From Mesorhizobium amorphae CCNWGS0123 (lineage in GTDB: Bacteria; Pseudomonadota; Alphaproteobacteria; Rhizobiales; Rhizobiaceae): a stretch of 64,000 nt of DNA. Made by a program: the position numbers and the translations under genes. This document shows positions 17,648 to 25,994 of the stretch, in pieces. Under the pieces are notes generated by a model, which worked only from the letters and a program-made list of their open reading frames with translations, ran no database searches and was not told where the DNA came from. The stretch covers positions 184,001 through 248,000 of the forward strand of contig NZ_CP015318.1 in the NCBI RefSeq assembly GCF_001686985.1. Direction: 5' to 3'. The stretch's first letter is position 1, and each line of letters opens with the position of its first letter.

Positions 17648-18097
17648 ATGCTGCTCAAGGATGAGGTTGGAATGCTGCAACGCGTTCCCTTGTTCTCCGG
17701 CATAGAGCCGACAAAGCTCAAGCTGCTTGCGTTCACATCCGATCGCGTGAGCTACAGCGCCGGCCAAATCCTTTTCCGGCAGGGCGACGAGGGAGACGCC
17801 GCCTATGTCATTCTTTCAGGCAGCGCGGATATTCTGGTCGATTCCGACAGCGGACCGATAAAAGTTGCCGAACTGGTGCCAAATTCGATTGTTGGCGAGA
17901 TCGCCATATTGTGCAACAGCTCCCGCACGGCCACCGTCAGAGCCGCAAGTCCGGTGGAAGCCTTGAGAATCCGCAAGGATCATTTCCTGAGGCTTATGAA
18001 GGAGTTCCCGGAAATGACCATCGAGATGGTGCGGGTTCTTGCCGATCGCCTAAGCCATACGACCGCGGATCTGATCGACGCACGAAGCGCCAAATAA
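17648..18097 (+). CDS. Stand-alone cyclic-nucleotide-binding domain protein
   Basis: The 149-residue protein is essentially one cNMP-binding beta-roll. The fold begins LQRVPLFSGIEPTKLKLL, and the phosphate-binding cassette IVGEIAILCNSSRTATVRA (81-99) retains Gly84, Glu85 and Arg93, which contact the cyclic phosphate and ribose in CAP and PKA. There is no helix-turn-helix, so it is not a CRP-type transcription factor; it more likely regulates a partner protein. The ATG at 17648 has GGGAAGG at 17632-17638. It sits between the degenerate ABC protein and an MBL-fold hydrolase on the same strand, in a window rich in nucleotide cyclases. Confidence 0.88.
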   Translation: MLLKDEVGMLQRVPLFSGIEPTKLKLLAFTSDRVSYSAGQILFRQGDEGDAAYVILSGSADILVDSDSGPIKVAELVPNSIVGEIAILCNSSRTATVRAASPVEALRIRKDHFLRLMKEFPEMTIEMVRVLADRLSHTTADLIDARSAK

Positions 18098-18100
18098 CGA

Positions 18101-18172
18101 ATGACCTTGCGCTTAATCCTCGCCGTCGTGATGGCACTGGCTACCATAGGCGACTGGACTGCGAAGGGGTAG
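18101..18172 (+). CDS. Possible 23-residue hydrophobic peptide
   Basis: A short frame starts at ATG 18101, three bases after the stop of the cyclic-nucleotide-binding gene, and ends one base before the ATG of the MBL hydrolase. It would encode MTLRLILAVVMALATIGDWT plus three more residues, a single hydrophobic helix. The tight fit on both sides is what supports it. The GAAGGGG within its end is also the ribosome site of the next gene, so it could serve translational coupling. There is no clear ribosome site of its own, and chance remains possible. Confidence 0.35.
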   Translation: MTLRLILAVVMALATIGDWTAKG

Positions 18173-18173
18173 C

Positions 18174-19028
18174 ATGGACGACGACGTTTTCCTGGTCAGG
18201 TTTTGGGGCGTGCGCGGCAGCATTTCGGTATCGGGGCCAGAATTCTCTCGCTATGGCGGCAACACAATCTGCATTGAGATGCGATGCGGTAAGCATACGC
18301 TTCTGTTCGACGCGGGCTCTGGCCTACGGCCTGCCGGCTGGGCGCTTCAGGCGTCGGGCGTGACCGATTTCGACCTGTTTTTCACCCATTGCCATTACGA
18401 TCACATCATCGGGCTGCCGGCTTTCAAGCCGATCTATGACCGGAGCGTCAAGGTCAGGCTCTGGTCCGGGCATCTTGCAGGACGCATGACGACCCGGCAG
18501 ATGGTCGATGAGTTCATGCGGCCGCCATGGTTTCCGGTGAAACTCGATATCTGCAAGGCAAGCATCGACTGTCGCGATTTCGTATCCGGAGACGTGCTTC
18601 GGCCGCGCGAAGGGGTGGTGGTCCGAACCGGCAGTCTTAACCATCCGGGCGGCTGCGTAGGCTATCGGGTCGAATGGGGCGGCCGCGTCGTCGCGGTGAT
18701 CACAGACACTGAGCACGAGCCGGACAAACTCGATCAGACGGTGCTCGGCCTGATCCAAGATGCCGACCTCGTCATTTACGATTGCGCCTACACCGAGGAG
18801 GAAATGGAACGCCGCCGCGGTAACGGACACTCGACATGGCAACAGGGCGTCAAGCTCTGTGAGGCGGCCGGTGCGCGGGAGCTTGCGCTGTTTCACCACG
18901 ATCCGACACGCACCGACGAGGAACTGGACGAGATCGAGAAACTGGCCAAGGACAGGTTTGCCGGCGCTTTTGCCGCGCGGGATGGCCAGACGGTCAAATT
19001 TCCAGTCTCATTGCACAAAAAGCGCTGA
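18174..19028 (+). CDS. Metallo-beta-lactamase-fold hydrolase (PhnP-like)
   Basis: The 284-residue protein starts with FWGVRGSISVSGPEFSRYGG, typical of one MBL-fold subgroup, and carries the metal motif THCHYDHIIG at residues 71-80 (His72, His74, Asp76, His77) with later ligands in NHPGG, ITDTEHE and LFHHDP. These enzymes hydrolyse phosphodiesters, including cyclic nucleotides and RNA ends. Its place after a cNMP-binding protein makes a cyclic-nucleotide phosphodiesterase role plausible but unproven. A GAAGGGG ribosome site precedes the ATG. Downstream is a palindromic repeat and a convergent gene. Confidence 0.87.
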   Translation: MDDDVFLVRFWGVRGSISVSGPEFSRYGGNTICIEMRCGKHTLLFDAGSGLRPAGWALQASGVTDFDLFFTHCHYDHIIGLPAFKPIYDRSVKVRLWSGHLAGRMTTRQMVDEFMRPPWFPVKLDICKASIDCRDFVSGDVLRPREGVVVRTGSLNHPGGCVGYRVEWGGRVVAVITDTEHEPDKLDQTVLGLIQDADLVIYDCAYTEEEMERRRGNGHSTWQQGVKLCEAAGARELALFHHDPTRTDEELDEIEKLAKDRFAGAFAARDGQTVKFPVSLHKKR

Positions 19029-19049
19029 GCTATTTTCCTCTCTTTGTTT

Positions 19050-19100
19050 GAGCATGATCTTATCCGAAAACCGGATTCCACTTTTTGCGGGATCATGCTC
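19050..19100. repeat. Rhizobial-type intergenic palindrome
   Basis: GAGCATGATC (19050-19059) and GATCATGCTC (19091-19100) are perfect inverted arms around an AT-rich and CCGGATT core. I recall this arrangement as a high-copy intergenic element of Mesorhizobium. It lies between two convergent genes, and its right arm overlaps the stop codon of the deacetylase gene (19093-19095), so it may act as a two-way terminator. Confidence 0.7.
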
Positions 19101-19854
19101 CCGCGGCGCTGCGCCCGATCAATGTCCTGATCGAAAGCCATGCGCAGGCTTCAGTCCGTGCGGTGACTGTGAACAGCCGTTCGAGGAAAAGCCAGGCCAA
19201 TTCATCATGTACGAGATGGTGGGTGAGCAGGCCGACCGGTTCGCCGCCGTCGAATGCATGTTGCAATTGCGCGATGATAGCCTGAACCAATAGGCCATGA
19301 TCGCGGCAGCCGCGCGTGCCGTGCCAATCCATGATGTCGACATTGCTGTTGATGACCGCCAGTGAAGCCGGCTTCGGCGGCCCAAAGACCGACAATGCCG
19401 AAAATCCTATCGATCCAAGGTCGGATACCAAGCCGGCGTCGATCCTGTTCCAGGGTGGCACCAGCATCGGAACGGCACGTGCGCCGTGCAGGCCGGTTAC
19501 GTGCGACAGCCCGCGAGCCAGTTCATCGAGCACCGCCTCGCGTGGCCGATGCGCGCCGAGCTCCTGCTTTTTCTGGTCCTCGGGCGCATGATTTCGGTGC
19601 GCCCAGCCATGGATGGCGATCGTGGCATGCGGCGCCTCTTCAAGCCGGACCACAAGCTTCTCGTCGGTCTGGGCCGGAATGACGGCCAGAGTGACCGGAA
19701 CCGCGAATTGACCGGTGAGGTCGAGCAGCCGATCAAGCGCAGGCGTCGGATCCACGGCGTCGTCGTCGCGCAGCCAGAACTCTGCCTTGCGGCCCGCCCT
19801 TTGCCGGCGCACCAGCTCTTCCACCAGGGGCTGCCAGATCTGATCGGATGTCAT
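19093..19854 (-). CDS. Polysaccharide deacetylase-like protein
   Basis: The 253-residue protein has WLRDDDAVDP near residue 28, which fills the place of the catalytic TFDDG motif, and IAIHGWAHRNHAP near residue 80, which supplies the metal histidines. PPWNRID later on is the conserved arginine-loop region. The family removes N- or O-acetyl groups from sugars in glycans. Its ATG overlaps the stop of the GT4 gene upstream (19851-19854), so the two are translated together and probably act on the same glycan. The last codons run into a palindromic repeat, which may have replaced the original C-terminus. Confidence 0.78.
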   Translation of the reverse strand: MTSDQIWQPLVEELVRRQRAGRKAEFWLRDDDAVDPTPALDRLLDLTGQFAVPVTLAVIPAQTDEKLVVRLEEAPHATIAIHGWAHRNHAPEDQKKQELGAHRPREAVLDELARGLSHVTGLHGARAVPMLVPPWNRIDAGLVSDLGSIGFSALSVFGPPKPASLAVINSNVDIMDWHGTRGCRDHGLLVQAIIAQLQHAFDGGEPVGLLTHHLVHDELAWLFLERLFTVTARTEACAWLSIRTLIGRSAAGA

Positions 19855-20939
19855 GAAGCCGATATCTTCGAAATAAGTTCGGCCAGACGCGCTGCTGCAC
19901 CGTCGAGGGACCGCTCCTCGAGGACGAAACGTCTGGCTTCCGCGGCCATGATGATTCTTTCGTCGTTATGGGCCAGAAGCCTTGCAATGGCGGAAGCGAA
20001 GGCCGCCACATCGCCCGGCGGGGTGAGAAACCCGGTCTGGCCATCCCGCACGACCTCCGGCACGCCGGCAATGTCCTGAGCCACCACCGGAAGGCCGGCG
20101 GCCTGTGCTTCAAGATAGGCAACGCCATAGGCCTCGCCGTAACCCGGCCAGAGGTAAATTCCCCCACGGTAGAGGACATCGGGCACGGCGGCTGGCTCAA
20201 TCGCACCAAGCCATTCGATACGGTCGGCGGGCAAGCCGGCGAATTGCGCTCTGACCTCATCACGGGCAGGCCCGTCACCGACGACCGACATGGTCCAGGG
20301 CAGGTGGCCAATCCGACCGAGCGCTTGCGCCAGCATGCGATAGCTTTCGACTTTGTCGCCCGAGCGCATCATGGCGACGGTAACGAGACGCGTCGGACAA
20401 CCCCGTACCGGCAATTCCTGGAATACCGATGTGTCGATGAAGGGCGAAAGCATACCGAGAGCGGCGTCGGGAATGGCATTCGTCAGCCCCTGACGATCCC
20501 TTTGTGTGAAGCAGATGTTCAGCGCCGCCTGTTTGATGGCTCGCGCCACCAACGCCTGGCTATCGGCCCACAAGCCGGTGTTGCGCCGCCTGGAATAGGA
20601 GGCTTCCGCTGTCACATAGGGGACAGCAAAGGCCGACGCCAGCTCGGGTCCGATCAGGTCGGGCGCCTTGTAGTAGGGATGATAGGAGAACCAGAGATCG
20701 GGCTTGCCGTCACGATCCCAAAGCTTGGTTAGCCGCGCGGCCTCCCCTCGGACCTCGATCTTGAGCGCATCGAAACTTTCCGGCTCCGGCCGGCGTAGAT
20801 AGATGCGCAACTCGGATGCCAGTTCGACGCTATGCCCGCCATGCTCCAGCGCCTTGACCAGCATCCGTGCCATCTGGCGGTCGCCGGAGACAACGGGATG
20901 ATTGGGCGACTTCAGCGGCGCGTAGAAGGCAATTCGCAT
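19851..20939 (-). CDS. Glycosyltransferase family 4
   Basis: The 362-residue protein is a GT-B glycosyltransferase. It starts RIAFYAPLKSPNHPVVSGDRQMARMLVKALE, the usual GT4 opening with a glycine-containing acceptor loop. The donor half has LPWTMSVVGDGPARDEV and GEAYGVAYLEAQAAGLPVVAQD, which contains the conserved E-x7-E type donor motif. It is the first gene of a two-gene minus-strand operon with the deacetylase. The pair could glycosylate and deacetylate one acceptor. The divergent neighbour is a DUF3095 gene 74 bases away. Confidence 0.9.
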   Translation of the reverse strand: MRIAFYAPLKSPNHPVVSGDRQMARMLVKALEHGGHSVELASELRIYLRRPEPESFDALKIEVRGEAARLTKLWDRDGKPDLWFSYHPYYKAPDLIGPELASAFAVPYVTAEASYSRRRNTGLWADSQALVARAIKQAALNICFTQRDRQGLTNAIPDAALGMLSPFIDTSVFQELPVRGCPTRLVTVAMMRSGDKVESYRMLAQALGRIGHLPWTMSVVGDGPARDEVRAQFAGLPADRIEWLGAIEPAAVPDVLYRGGIYLWPGYGEAYGVAYLEAQAAGLPVVAQDIAGVPEVVRDGQTGFLTPPGDVAAFASAIARLLAHNDERIIMAAEARRFVLEERSLDGAAARLAELISKISAS

Positions 20940-21013
20940 CGCGCGATCCTATCATCGCAAAGCCTGCGCAAGTCAATTTCGACGCGTGATCGACTTCACC
21001 TTCAAGTGCTGGG

Positions 21014-22195
21014 ATGTGCTATCTGATGCTCATGGAAACAGCTGTCGCGTCCGACCCGTTTGTCGCTTCTTTGCCGGTCTTCGCAAAGTTCGAAAGCGTT
21101 GCCGATATCGATAATTATCGGCCTCTCCCCGATGGCTGGGCGCTGGCCACCGCCGACATCGTCGGCTCGACCAAGGCGATCGGGGCCGGGCGCTATAAAA
21201 CCGTCAATATGGCCGGCGCCAGCGTCATTTCGGCGCTGCTCAATGCGCTGGGTCGGCAAGATCTTCCCTATGTCTTCGGCGGCGACGGCGCACTCGTGGC
21301 GTTTCCCGGCTCGGCGCTGGAGATCGCCCGTAACGCGCTGGCGGCTGTCCAGAGATGGGTGGCGGACGAACTGGACCTGACCTTGCGAGCGGCAATCGTG
21401 CCGATAAAGGATATAAGAGCGCAAGGCCTCGACGTTCGCGTGGCGAGGTTCCAGGCCTCCGAAGCGGCCTTCTATGCCATGTTCGCCGGCGGTGGCGGCA
21501 GTTGGGCGGAAGCCGAGATGAAAGCGGGGCGCTACCGCATCGATCCTGCGCCGGCCGGCGCGCGGCCGGATCTGACCGGCCTCTCCTGCCGCTGGAACCC
21601 GATCGAAGCCCGGCACGGCGAAATTGTCTCGATCATAGCCATACCGGGGGCTTCGCGAGACTTGCGCGGTTTTCAGTTTCTGGCTTCCGACATCATCGCC
21701 CTTGCCGGCAGGCAGGAACGCGATGGCCACCCGGTGCCGGTAGACGGGCCGGCCTACAGTCTTCTGCCCGCCGGCCTCGATGTCGAGGCGCGGGCCACGG
21801 CGCCGCCAGGGCGGCGGTGGCTGGCGAAGCTCTGGGTGATGTTCCTGATGACGCTTACGGCCGTCACCGATAGATTTGGCTGGACGATCGGCCGTTTCGA
21901 TCCGAAGGTCTATAAACGCGAGGTGGCCAGCAATTCGGATTTCCGGAAGTTCGACGACGGCTTGAAGATGACCATCGACGTTGAAGCGGATGTGTTGCAA
22001 CGGATCGAGAGCCGGCTGAAACAGGCGGAAGAAGCGGGCATCTGCAACTATGGCCTGCACCGCCAGAAATCGGCCTTGATGACATGCCTCGTCATCTCGC
22101 CGCTGCAGCCCGATCACGTTCATTTCATCGATGGCGCCGACGGCGGCTATGCGATGGCTGCCGCAAGCCTGAAGGCGAAGGCGCCGGTCCGATGA
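21014..22195 (+). CDS. DUF3095-family protein, distantly cyclase-like
   Basis: The 393-residue protein matches DUF3095 as I know it: ALATADIVGSTKAIGAGRYKT near residue 45 and YVFGGDGALVAFPG near residue 90 resemble the two metal-binding motifs of class III cyclases (ADxxGST and GDG). Other catalytic residues are not evident, so activity is uncertain. ATG codons at 21014, 21026 and 21032 are all possible starts. A hydrophobic stretch near residue 275 (LWVMFLMTLTAVTD) may touch the membrane. It is followed by a true cyclase gene on the same strand, which supports a shared signalling task. Confidence 0.72.
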   Translation: MCYLMLMETAVASDPFVASLPVFAKFESVADIDNYRPLPDGWALATADIVGSTKAIGAGRYKTVNMAGASVISALLNALGRQDLPYVFGGDGALVAFPGSALEIARNALAAVQRWVADELDLTLRAAIVPIKDIRAQGLDVRVARFQASEAAFYAMFAGGGGSWAEAEMKAGRYRIDPAPAGARPDLTGLSCRWNPIEARHGEIVSIIAIPGASRDLRGFQFLASDIIALAGRQERDGHPVPVDGPAYSLLPAGLDVEARATAPPGRRWLAKLWVMFLMTLTAVTDRFGWTIGRFDPKVYKREVASNSDFRKFDDGLKMTIDVEADVLQRIESRLKQAEEAGICNYGLHRQKSALMTCLVISPLQPDHVHFIDGADGGYAMAAASLKAKAPVR

Positions 22196-22594
22196 CGGCT
22201 TACAGAAATCGATTGAGGATTTCGATGCTGTCGTCGTTGCAACCGACCACGACGCGATCGACTGTCAGGCGATCGCTGATCACGCTCTTCTGATCGTCGA
22301 CACACGCAATGTTTTTGGCCGCCTCGGACTAGCCCGAGAGACGGTAGTGAAGGCCTGACGGCGTCTAAGCCGGCCAATTTTTCGCCCGATGTCAGGATCG
22401 TGGTTGCACTCCGCCGGCTGCCTCGCCACATAATGTTGCAGGTGATAGATGCAGTTTACGCCTGCTTCCTTCCTGCAAGGACAGTCATTCTGGACATTCT
22501 TCGACGGCTTTTGCCAGCGAAGCCAGCTTCATTGACTTCGAGGGCGTGGCAAAATCAAAGGAGATGGCTCGTCTTCGACGGGTTTCGAGATAGC
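22196..22594. other. Region between DUF3095 gene and cyclase gene
   Basis: The 399 bases hold no clear gene. The cyclase frame stays open upstream to a GTG at 22400, so the cyclase could be 65 residues longer; the extension has no ribosome site and looks less like a family N-terminus. Otherwise I see nothing. Confidence 0.45.
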
Positions 22595-23935
22595 ATGAGC
22601 ACAGCGCAAGCAGAAATTTCCACCATTCTCATGGATAAGGTTGCCGATTGGCTGACCCAATCGGCGCTGGCGGGCAACGACCTGGAAACATTGGTAAAGG
22701 GCTTTTGTGAGCGGCTGGCTGCTGCCGGCCTGCCGCTGAAGCGGGTGCATTTGAGCTTTTCGATGCTTCATCCGCTTTATGACGCGCTTGGCTTCACCTG
22801 GCTTCGCGGCCAGGGCCTGGAAGTGGAAGGCTTCCGCAGTGAGAACGGCGTTCATTCTGACAGATTCCTGACCAGCCCATACTACCATCTGCTCAGCAAC
22901 AAGCTCGACCATCTGCGGCGCCGGCTCGACCCGTCGGTGCGGTCAGAGTTTCCTGTTTTCGATGACCTCAGGCTTATGGGCGTCACCGATTACATGGCTT
23001 TCGTCCATCCTTTCAACGGCGATACCAGTCAGGGCATGATGGGGTCCTGGTCGACCGACAGTGCTTCAGGCTTCAGCGACAGCATGATTTCGGCGCTGCT
23101 GCGCATCCAGAACCATCTCGCTATCGCAACCAAGATGGCGGTGCTCACCAAGCTCGCGGACAACATGATGACCACTTATCTCGGCGGCGACGCCGGCAGG
23201 CGCGTGCTGGACGGTCAGATCAAGCGCGGCGAGGGCGACACAATCCGGGCCGCGCTGGTCATGGGCGATATGCGCGGGTCGACAAGGCTTGCCGAAACCT
23301 CCGGCCGCGAAATCTATATCGATACGCTGAACCAGTTTTTCGACGCCGTTGCTGCACCCTTCAATCGCAGAGGCGGGCAGATCATGAGTTTCATAGGAGA
23401 TGGCTTCATTGCCGTCTACCCCTGCGAAAGGCACCGCTCGCAGTCCGAGATCGCCTGCCAGGCTGCTCTTGCAGCAGCCCACAAGGCCACCGCGCGCATG
23501 ATTGACCTCAATCTGCGCAGAAAGGAGCAGGGGTTGGGCGACATAAACTTTGGCATCGGCTTGCATGTCGGCAATGTGATGTTCGGCAATGTCGGGCTTA
23601 CCGACCGGCTCACATTCTCTGTCTTCGGCTCGGCTGTAAACGAGGTCCAGCGCCTCCAGACCCTGACCAAGAAATATCCGCACAGCGTTCTCGCCAGCAA
23701 GGACTTCGCCGGCTATTGCGGCGCCAACAGCTGGCTGACGCTTGGCAAGGAGGAACTGGCGGGAATCAAGCAGAAGCTGACGGTGCTTTCACCCGATCTG
23801 TCGGGTGCTCTCGCACTCGAAGAAGACGCTGCGCTGGAGCCGATTTACGACCGCATATCGGACGCCGAGCAGGTCATGCTGCTTCATCGCGATGCCGCGC
23901 GGCTGTTGGCGGGCGACCGGAGGAAGCTCCAGTAA
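22595..23935 (+). CDS. Class III adenylate/guanylate cyclase with unknown N-terminal sensory region
   Basis: Starting at ATG 22595 the protein has 446 residues. The N-terminal half (KVADWLTQSALAGNDLETLV, then LSFSMLHPLYDALGFTW) is an uncharacterised region seen in several rhizobial cyclases, probably a GAF- or PAS-like sensor. The C-terminal cyclase domain has ALVMGDMRGSTRLAE with the metal Asp, GGQIMSFIGDGFIAVYP with the second Asp, and a VFGSAVNEVQRLQ segment. The adenine-specifying Lys position reads Ser, and the usual Asn-x3-Arg pair is only partly matched, so specificity is unclear. The ATG at 22595 is preferred over the GTG at 22400. Confidence 0.82.
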   Translation: MSTAQAEISTILMDKVADWLTQSALAGNDLETLVKGFCERLAAAGLPLKRVHLSFSMLHPLYDALGFTWLRGQGLEVEGFRSENGVHSDRFLTSPYYHLLSNKLDHLRRRLDPSVRSEFPVFDDLRLMGVTDYMAFVHPFNGDTSQGMMGSWSTDSASGFSDSMISALLRIQNHLAIATKMAVLTKLADNMMTTYLGGDAGRRVLDGQIKRGEGDTIRAALVMGDMRGSTRLAETSGREIYIDTLNQFFDAVAAPFNRRGGQIMSFIGDGFIAVYPCERHRSQSEIACQAALAAAHKATARMIDLNLRRKEQGLGDINFGIGLHVGNVMFGNVGLTDRLTFSVFGSAVNEVQRLQTLTKKYPHSVLASKDFAGYCGANSWLTLGKEELAGIKQKLTVLSPDLSGALALEEDAALEPIYDRISDAEQVMLLHRDAARLLAGDRRKLQ

Positions 23936-23973
23936 CCACCACGATCTGATCCGAATGCCTTTGGTATGCAGTC

Positions 23974-24006
23974 CGGTCGCCGGTTCCGCCAGCGAACTGG
24001 CGACCG
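23974..24006 (+). terminator. Hairpin between cyclase and peptide ABC operon
   Basis: CGGTCGCCGGTTC and GAACTGGCGACCG form a 13-bp stem with one non-Watson-Crick position and a 7-base loop, 38 bases after the cyclase stop. A short TTTC follows. It probably separates the cyclase transcript from the ABC operon. Confidence 0.45.
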
Positions 24007-24098
24007 TTTCGAATCCAAGTTGCTCTAGGCTGGCAATTCGCTAGTCTCACTTTCTGGGCCTGCCGCCCGGCAGGCGGCAAGAGTGGGCTGGTGTGAGA

Positions 24099-25994
24099 AT
24101 GAATTCGGGCGTTGATCTGCTGCGGATCGAGGATGTTGGCATCTCTTTTGCCATTGTCGGGGGACCGTTGCATGCCGTCAGGCGGGCAAATCTTCGCGTC
24201 CTGCCCGGCAAGGTTACCGCGCTTGTGGGCGAGTCCGGTTCCGGAAAATCGGTTCTCAGCCAGGCAGTGATGGGCATTTTGCCGAAGACAGCCCATGTTC
24301 GCGGCCGTATCCTGTTTTCCGATCCTGAAAGGCCCGGCACGACGCAGGATATCCTGCAGATGCCGCGTGACGGACCCGAAATCCGGGCGTTGAGAGGCAG
24401 CCGCATCGGTAAGATCTTTCAGGAGCCGATGACATCGCTGTCGCCGCTGCACACGATCGGCAACCAGGTCAGCGAATCCCTGCAGATTCATACGCCCATG
24501 GCCCGGGCGGAGCGCAAGACGCGGACCGAGGAAATGCTCAGCCTTGTCGGCTTTCCCAATCCCAAGCGCGCCTATGACATGTATCCCTTTGAACTTTCGG
24601 GAGGATTGCGTCAACGCGCCATGATCGCCATGGCGCTTATCTGTCGGCCGGCCTTGCTGATCGCCGACGAGCCGACGACGGCGTTGGACGTCACCATCCA
24701 GGCGCAAATCCTGCAATTGCTGCGCGGACTTCAGACCAAGCTGAACATGGCGATGCTGCTGATCACGCACGACCTCGGCGTGGTCGCCAATGTCGCCGAC
24801 GAGGTGGTGGTCATGTACCATGGCGAGATCATGGAAATGGGACCTGTCGAGGCGATATTCCGCCGGCCAGGTCACCCTTACCTGAAGGGCCTGATGGCAG
24901 CCGTTCCGCATTTCGACCTGAAGCCCGGTGAAAGGCTAAAGGCACTCCGCGAGGTGCCGGTGAATGCCGGGAACCTGCTCGGCAAGCAGACGGCGCCGGC
25001 ATCGAAGGGGCCCGACGACATCCTGTTGTCGGTCAGAGATCTGAAAAAGACCTTCACCACTCGCAAGTCCGGATGGTTCGGCGGGGGTCATCAAACCTCC
25101 GTTCGCGCCGTGGACGGCGTGAGCTTCGATATCAGGCGGGGTGAGTGCCTGGGTCTGGTCGGCGAAAGCGGCTGCGGCAAAACCACCGTCAGCAAGATCC
25201 TCATGCGGGCTGTCACCCCCAGCGGCGGCTCTGTGACCTTCAACGGCCGCGATGCACCGATCGACGTCTTGGAAGCCGAGGGAGACGCCCTGCGCATGCT
25301 GCGCGCGAAAATCCAGATGGTCTTCCAGGATCCGGTTTCGTCGCTTTCACCTCGCATGACGGTAGAGAACATCTTGAGCGAGCCGCTGGAAATCCATCAA
25401 CGTGGCAATGCCGCGTCCCGACTCGCCACGGTCAAGAGCCTGATGCAGGCAATCGGGCTCGATCCGCGCTTCATCAAGCGTTATCCGCACAGTTTCTCCG
25501 GCGGGCAGCGTCAGCGTATCGGCATCGCGCGTGCGTTGGCGCTGGGGCCTGAACTCCTGATCTGCGACGAGCCGGTTTCGGCGCTCGATGTTTCTGTCCA
25601 GGCGCAGATCCTGAACCTTCTGAAGGACCTGCAGAAGGAACTGGGCCTGACCTATCTGTTCATATCCCACAATCTGGCGGTGGTGGACTACATGGCAGAC
25701 CGCATCGCGGTGATGTGCGGCGGGCGTATCGTCGAGCTTGCGCCGCGCGAAATTCTGCTCAGGAAACCGATCCACCCCTACACGCGCTCACTCGTCGCCT
25801 CGGTACCTTTCCCCGATCTCGACAGGCCGATGGATTTCAAGACGCTGAAGCTCGGCGGCGCTTCCGACACCAGTGCATGGGGACCGCAATTCCGCGACGA
25901 GAGCGATGAGGATATGCTGTCGCCGCTCGATCTTGGCGGCGGCCACCTCGTGCTGGCCCGGCGTTCGGCCGATGTCAGCGAGCTACGCCGTTGA
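24099..25994 (+). CDS. Peptide/nickel-type ABC transporter, fused double ATP-binding protein (YejF-like)
   Basis: The 631-residue protein contains two complete ABC domains. The first has Walker A GESGSGKS near residue 43, signature LSGGLRQR and Walker B LLIADEP. The second has Walker A GESGCGKT near residue 355, signature FSGGQRQR and Walker B LLICDEP. Each is followed by the oligopeptide-transporter tail typical of OppD/OppF ([18 protein letters not shown]). It powers the importer encoded by the next three genes. A GTG at 24093 would add two residues. Its stop overlaps the TTG start of the substrate-binding gene. Unusually, the ATPase gene comes first. Confidence 0.93.
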   Translation: MNSGVDLLRIEDVGISFAIVGGPLHAVRRANLRVLPGKVTALVGESGSGKSVLSQAVMGILPKTAHVRGRILFSDPERPGTTQDILQMPRDGPEIRALRGSRIGKIFQEPMTSLSPLHTIGNQVSESLQIHTPMARAERKTRTEEMLSLVGFPNPKRAYDMYPFELSGGLRQRAMIAMALICRPALLIADEPTTALDVTIQAQILQLLRGLQTKLNMAMLLITHDLGVVANVADEVVVMYHGEIMEMGPVEAIFRRPGHPYLKGLMAAVPHFDLKPGERLKALREVPVNAGNLLGKQTAPASKGPDDILLSVRDLKKTFTTRKSGWFGGGHQTSVRAVDGVSFDIRRGECLGLVGESGCGKTTVSKILMRAVTPSGGSVTFNGRDAPIDVLEAEGDALRMLRAKIQMVFQDPVSSLSPRMTVENILSEPLEIHQRGNAASRLATVKSLMQAIGLDPRFIKRYPHSFSGGQRQRIGIARALALGPELLICDEPVSALDVSVQAQILNLLKDLQKELGLTYLFISHNLAVVDYMADRIAVMCGGRIVELAPREILLRKPIHPYTRSLVASVPFPDLDRPMDFKTLKLGGASDTSAWGPQFRDESDEDMLSPLDLGGGHLVLARRSADVSELRR

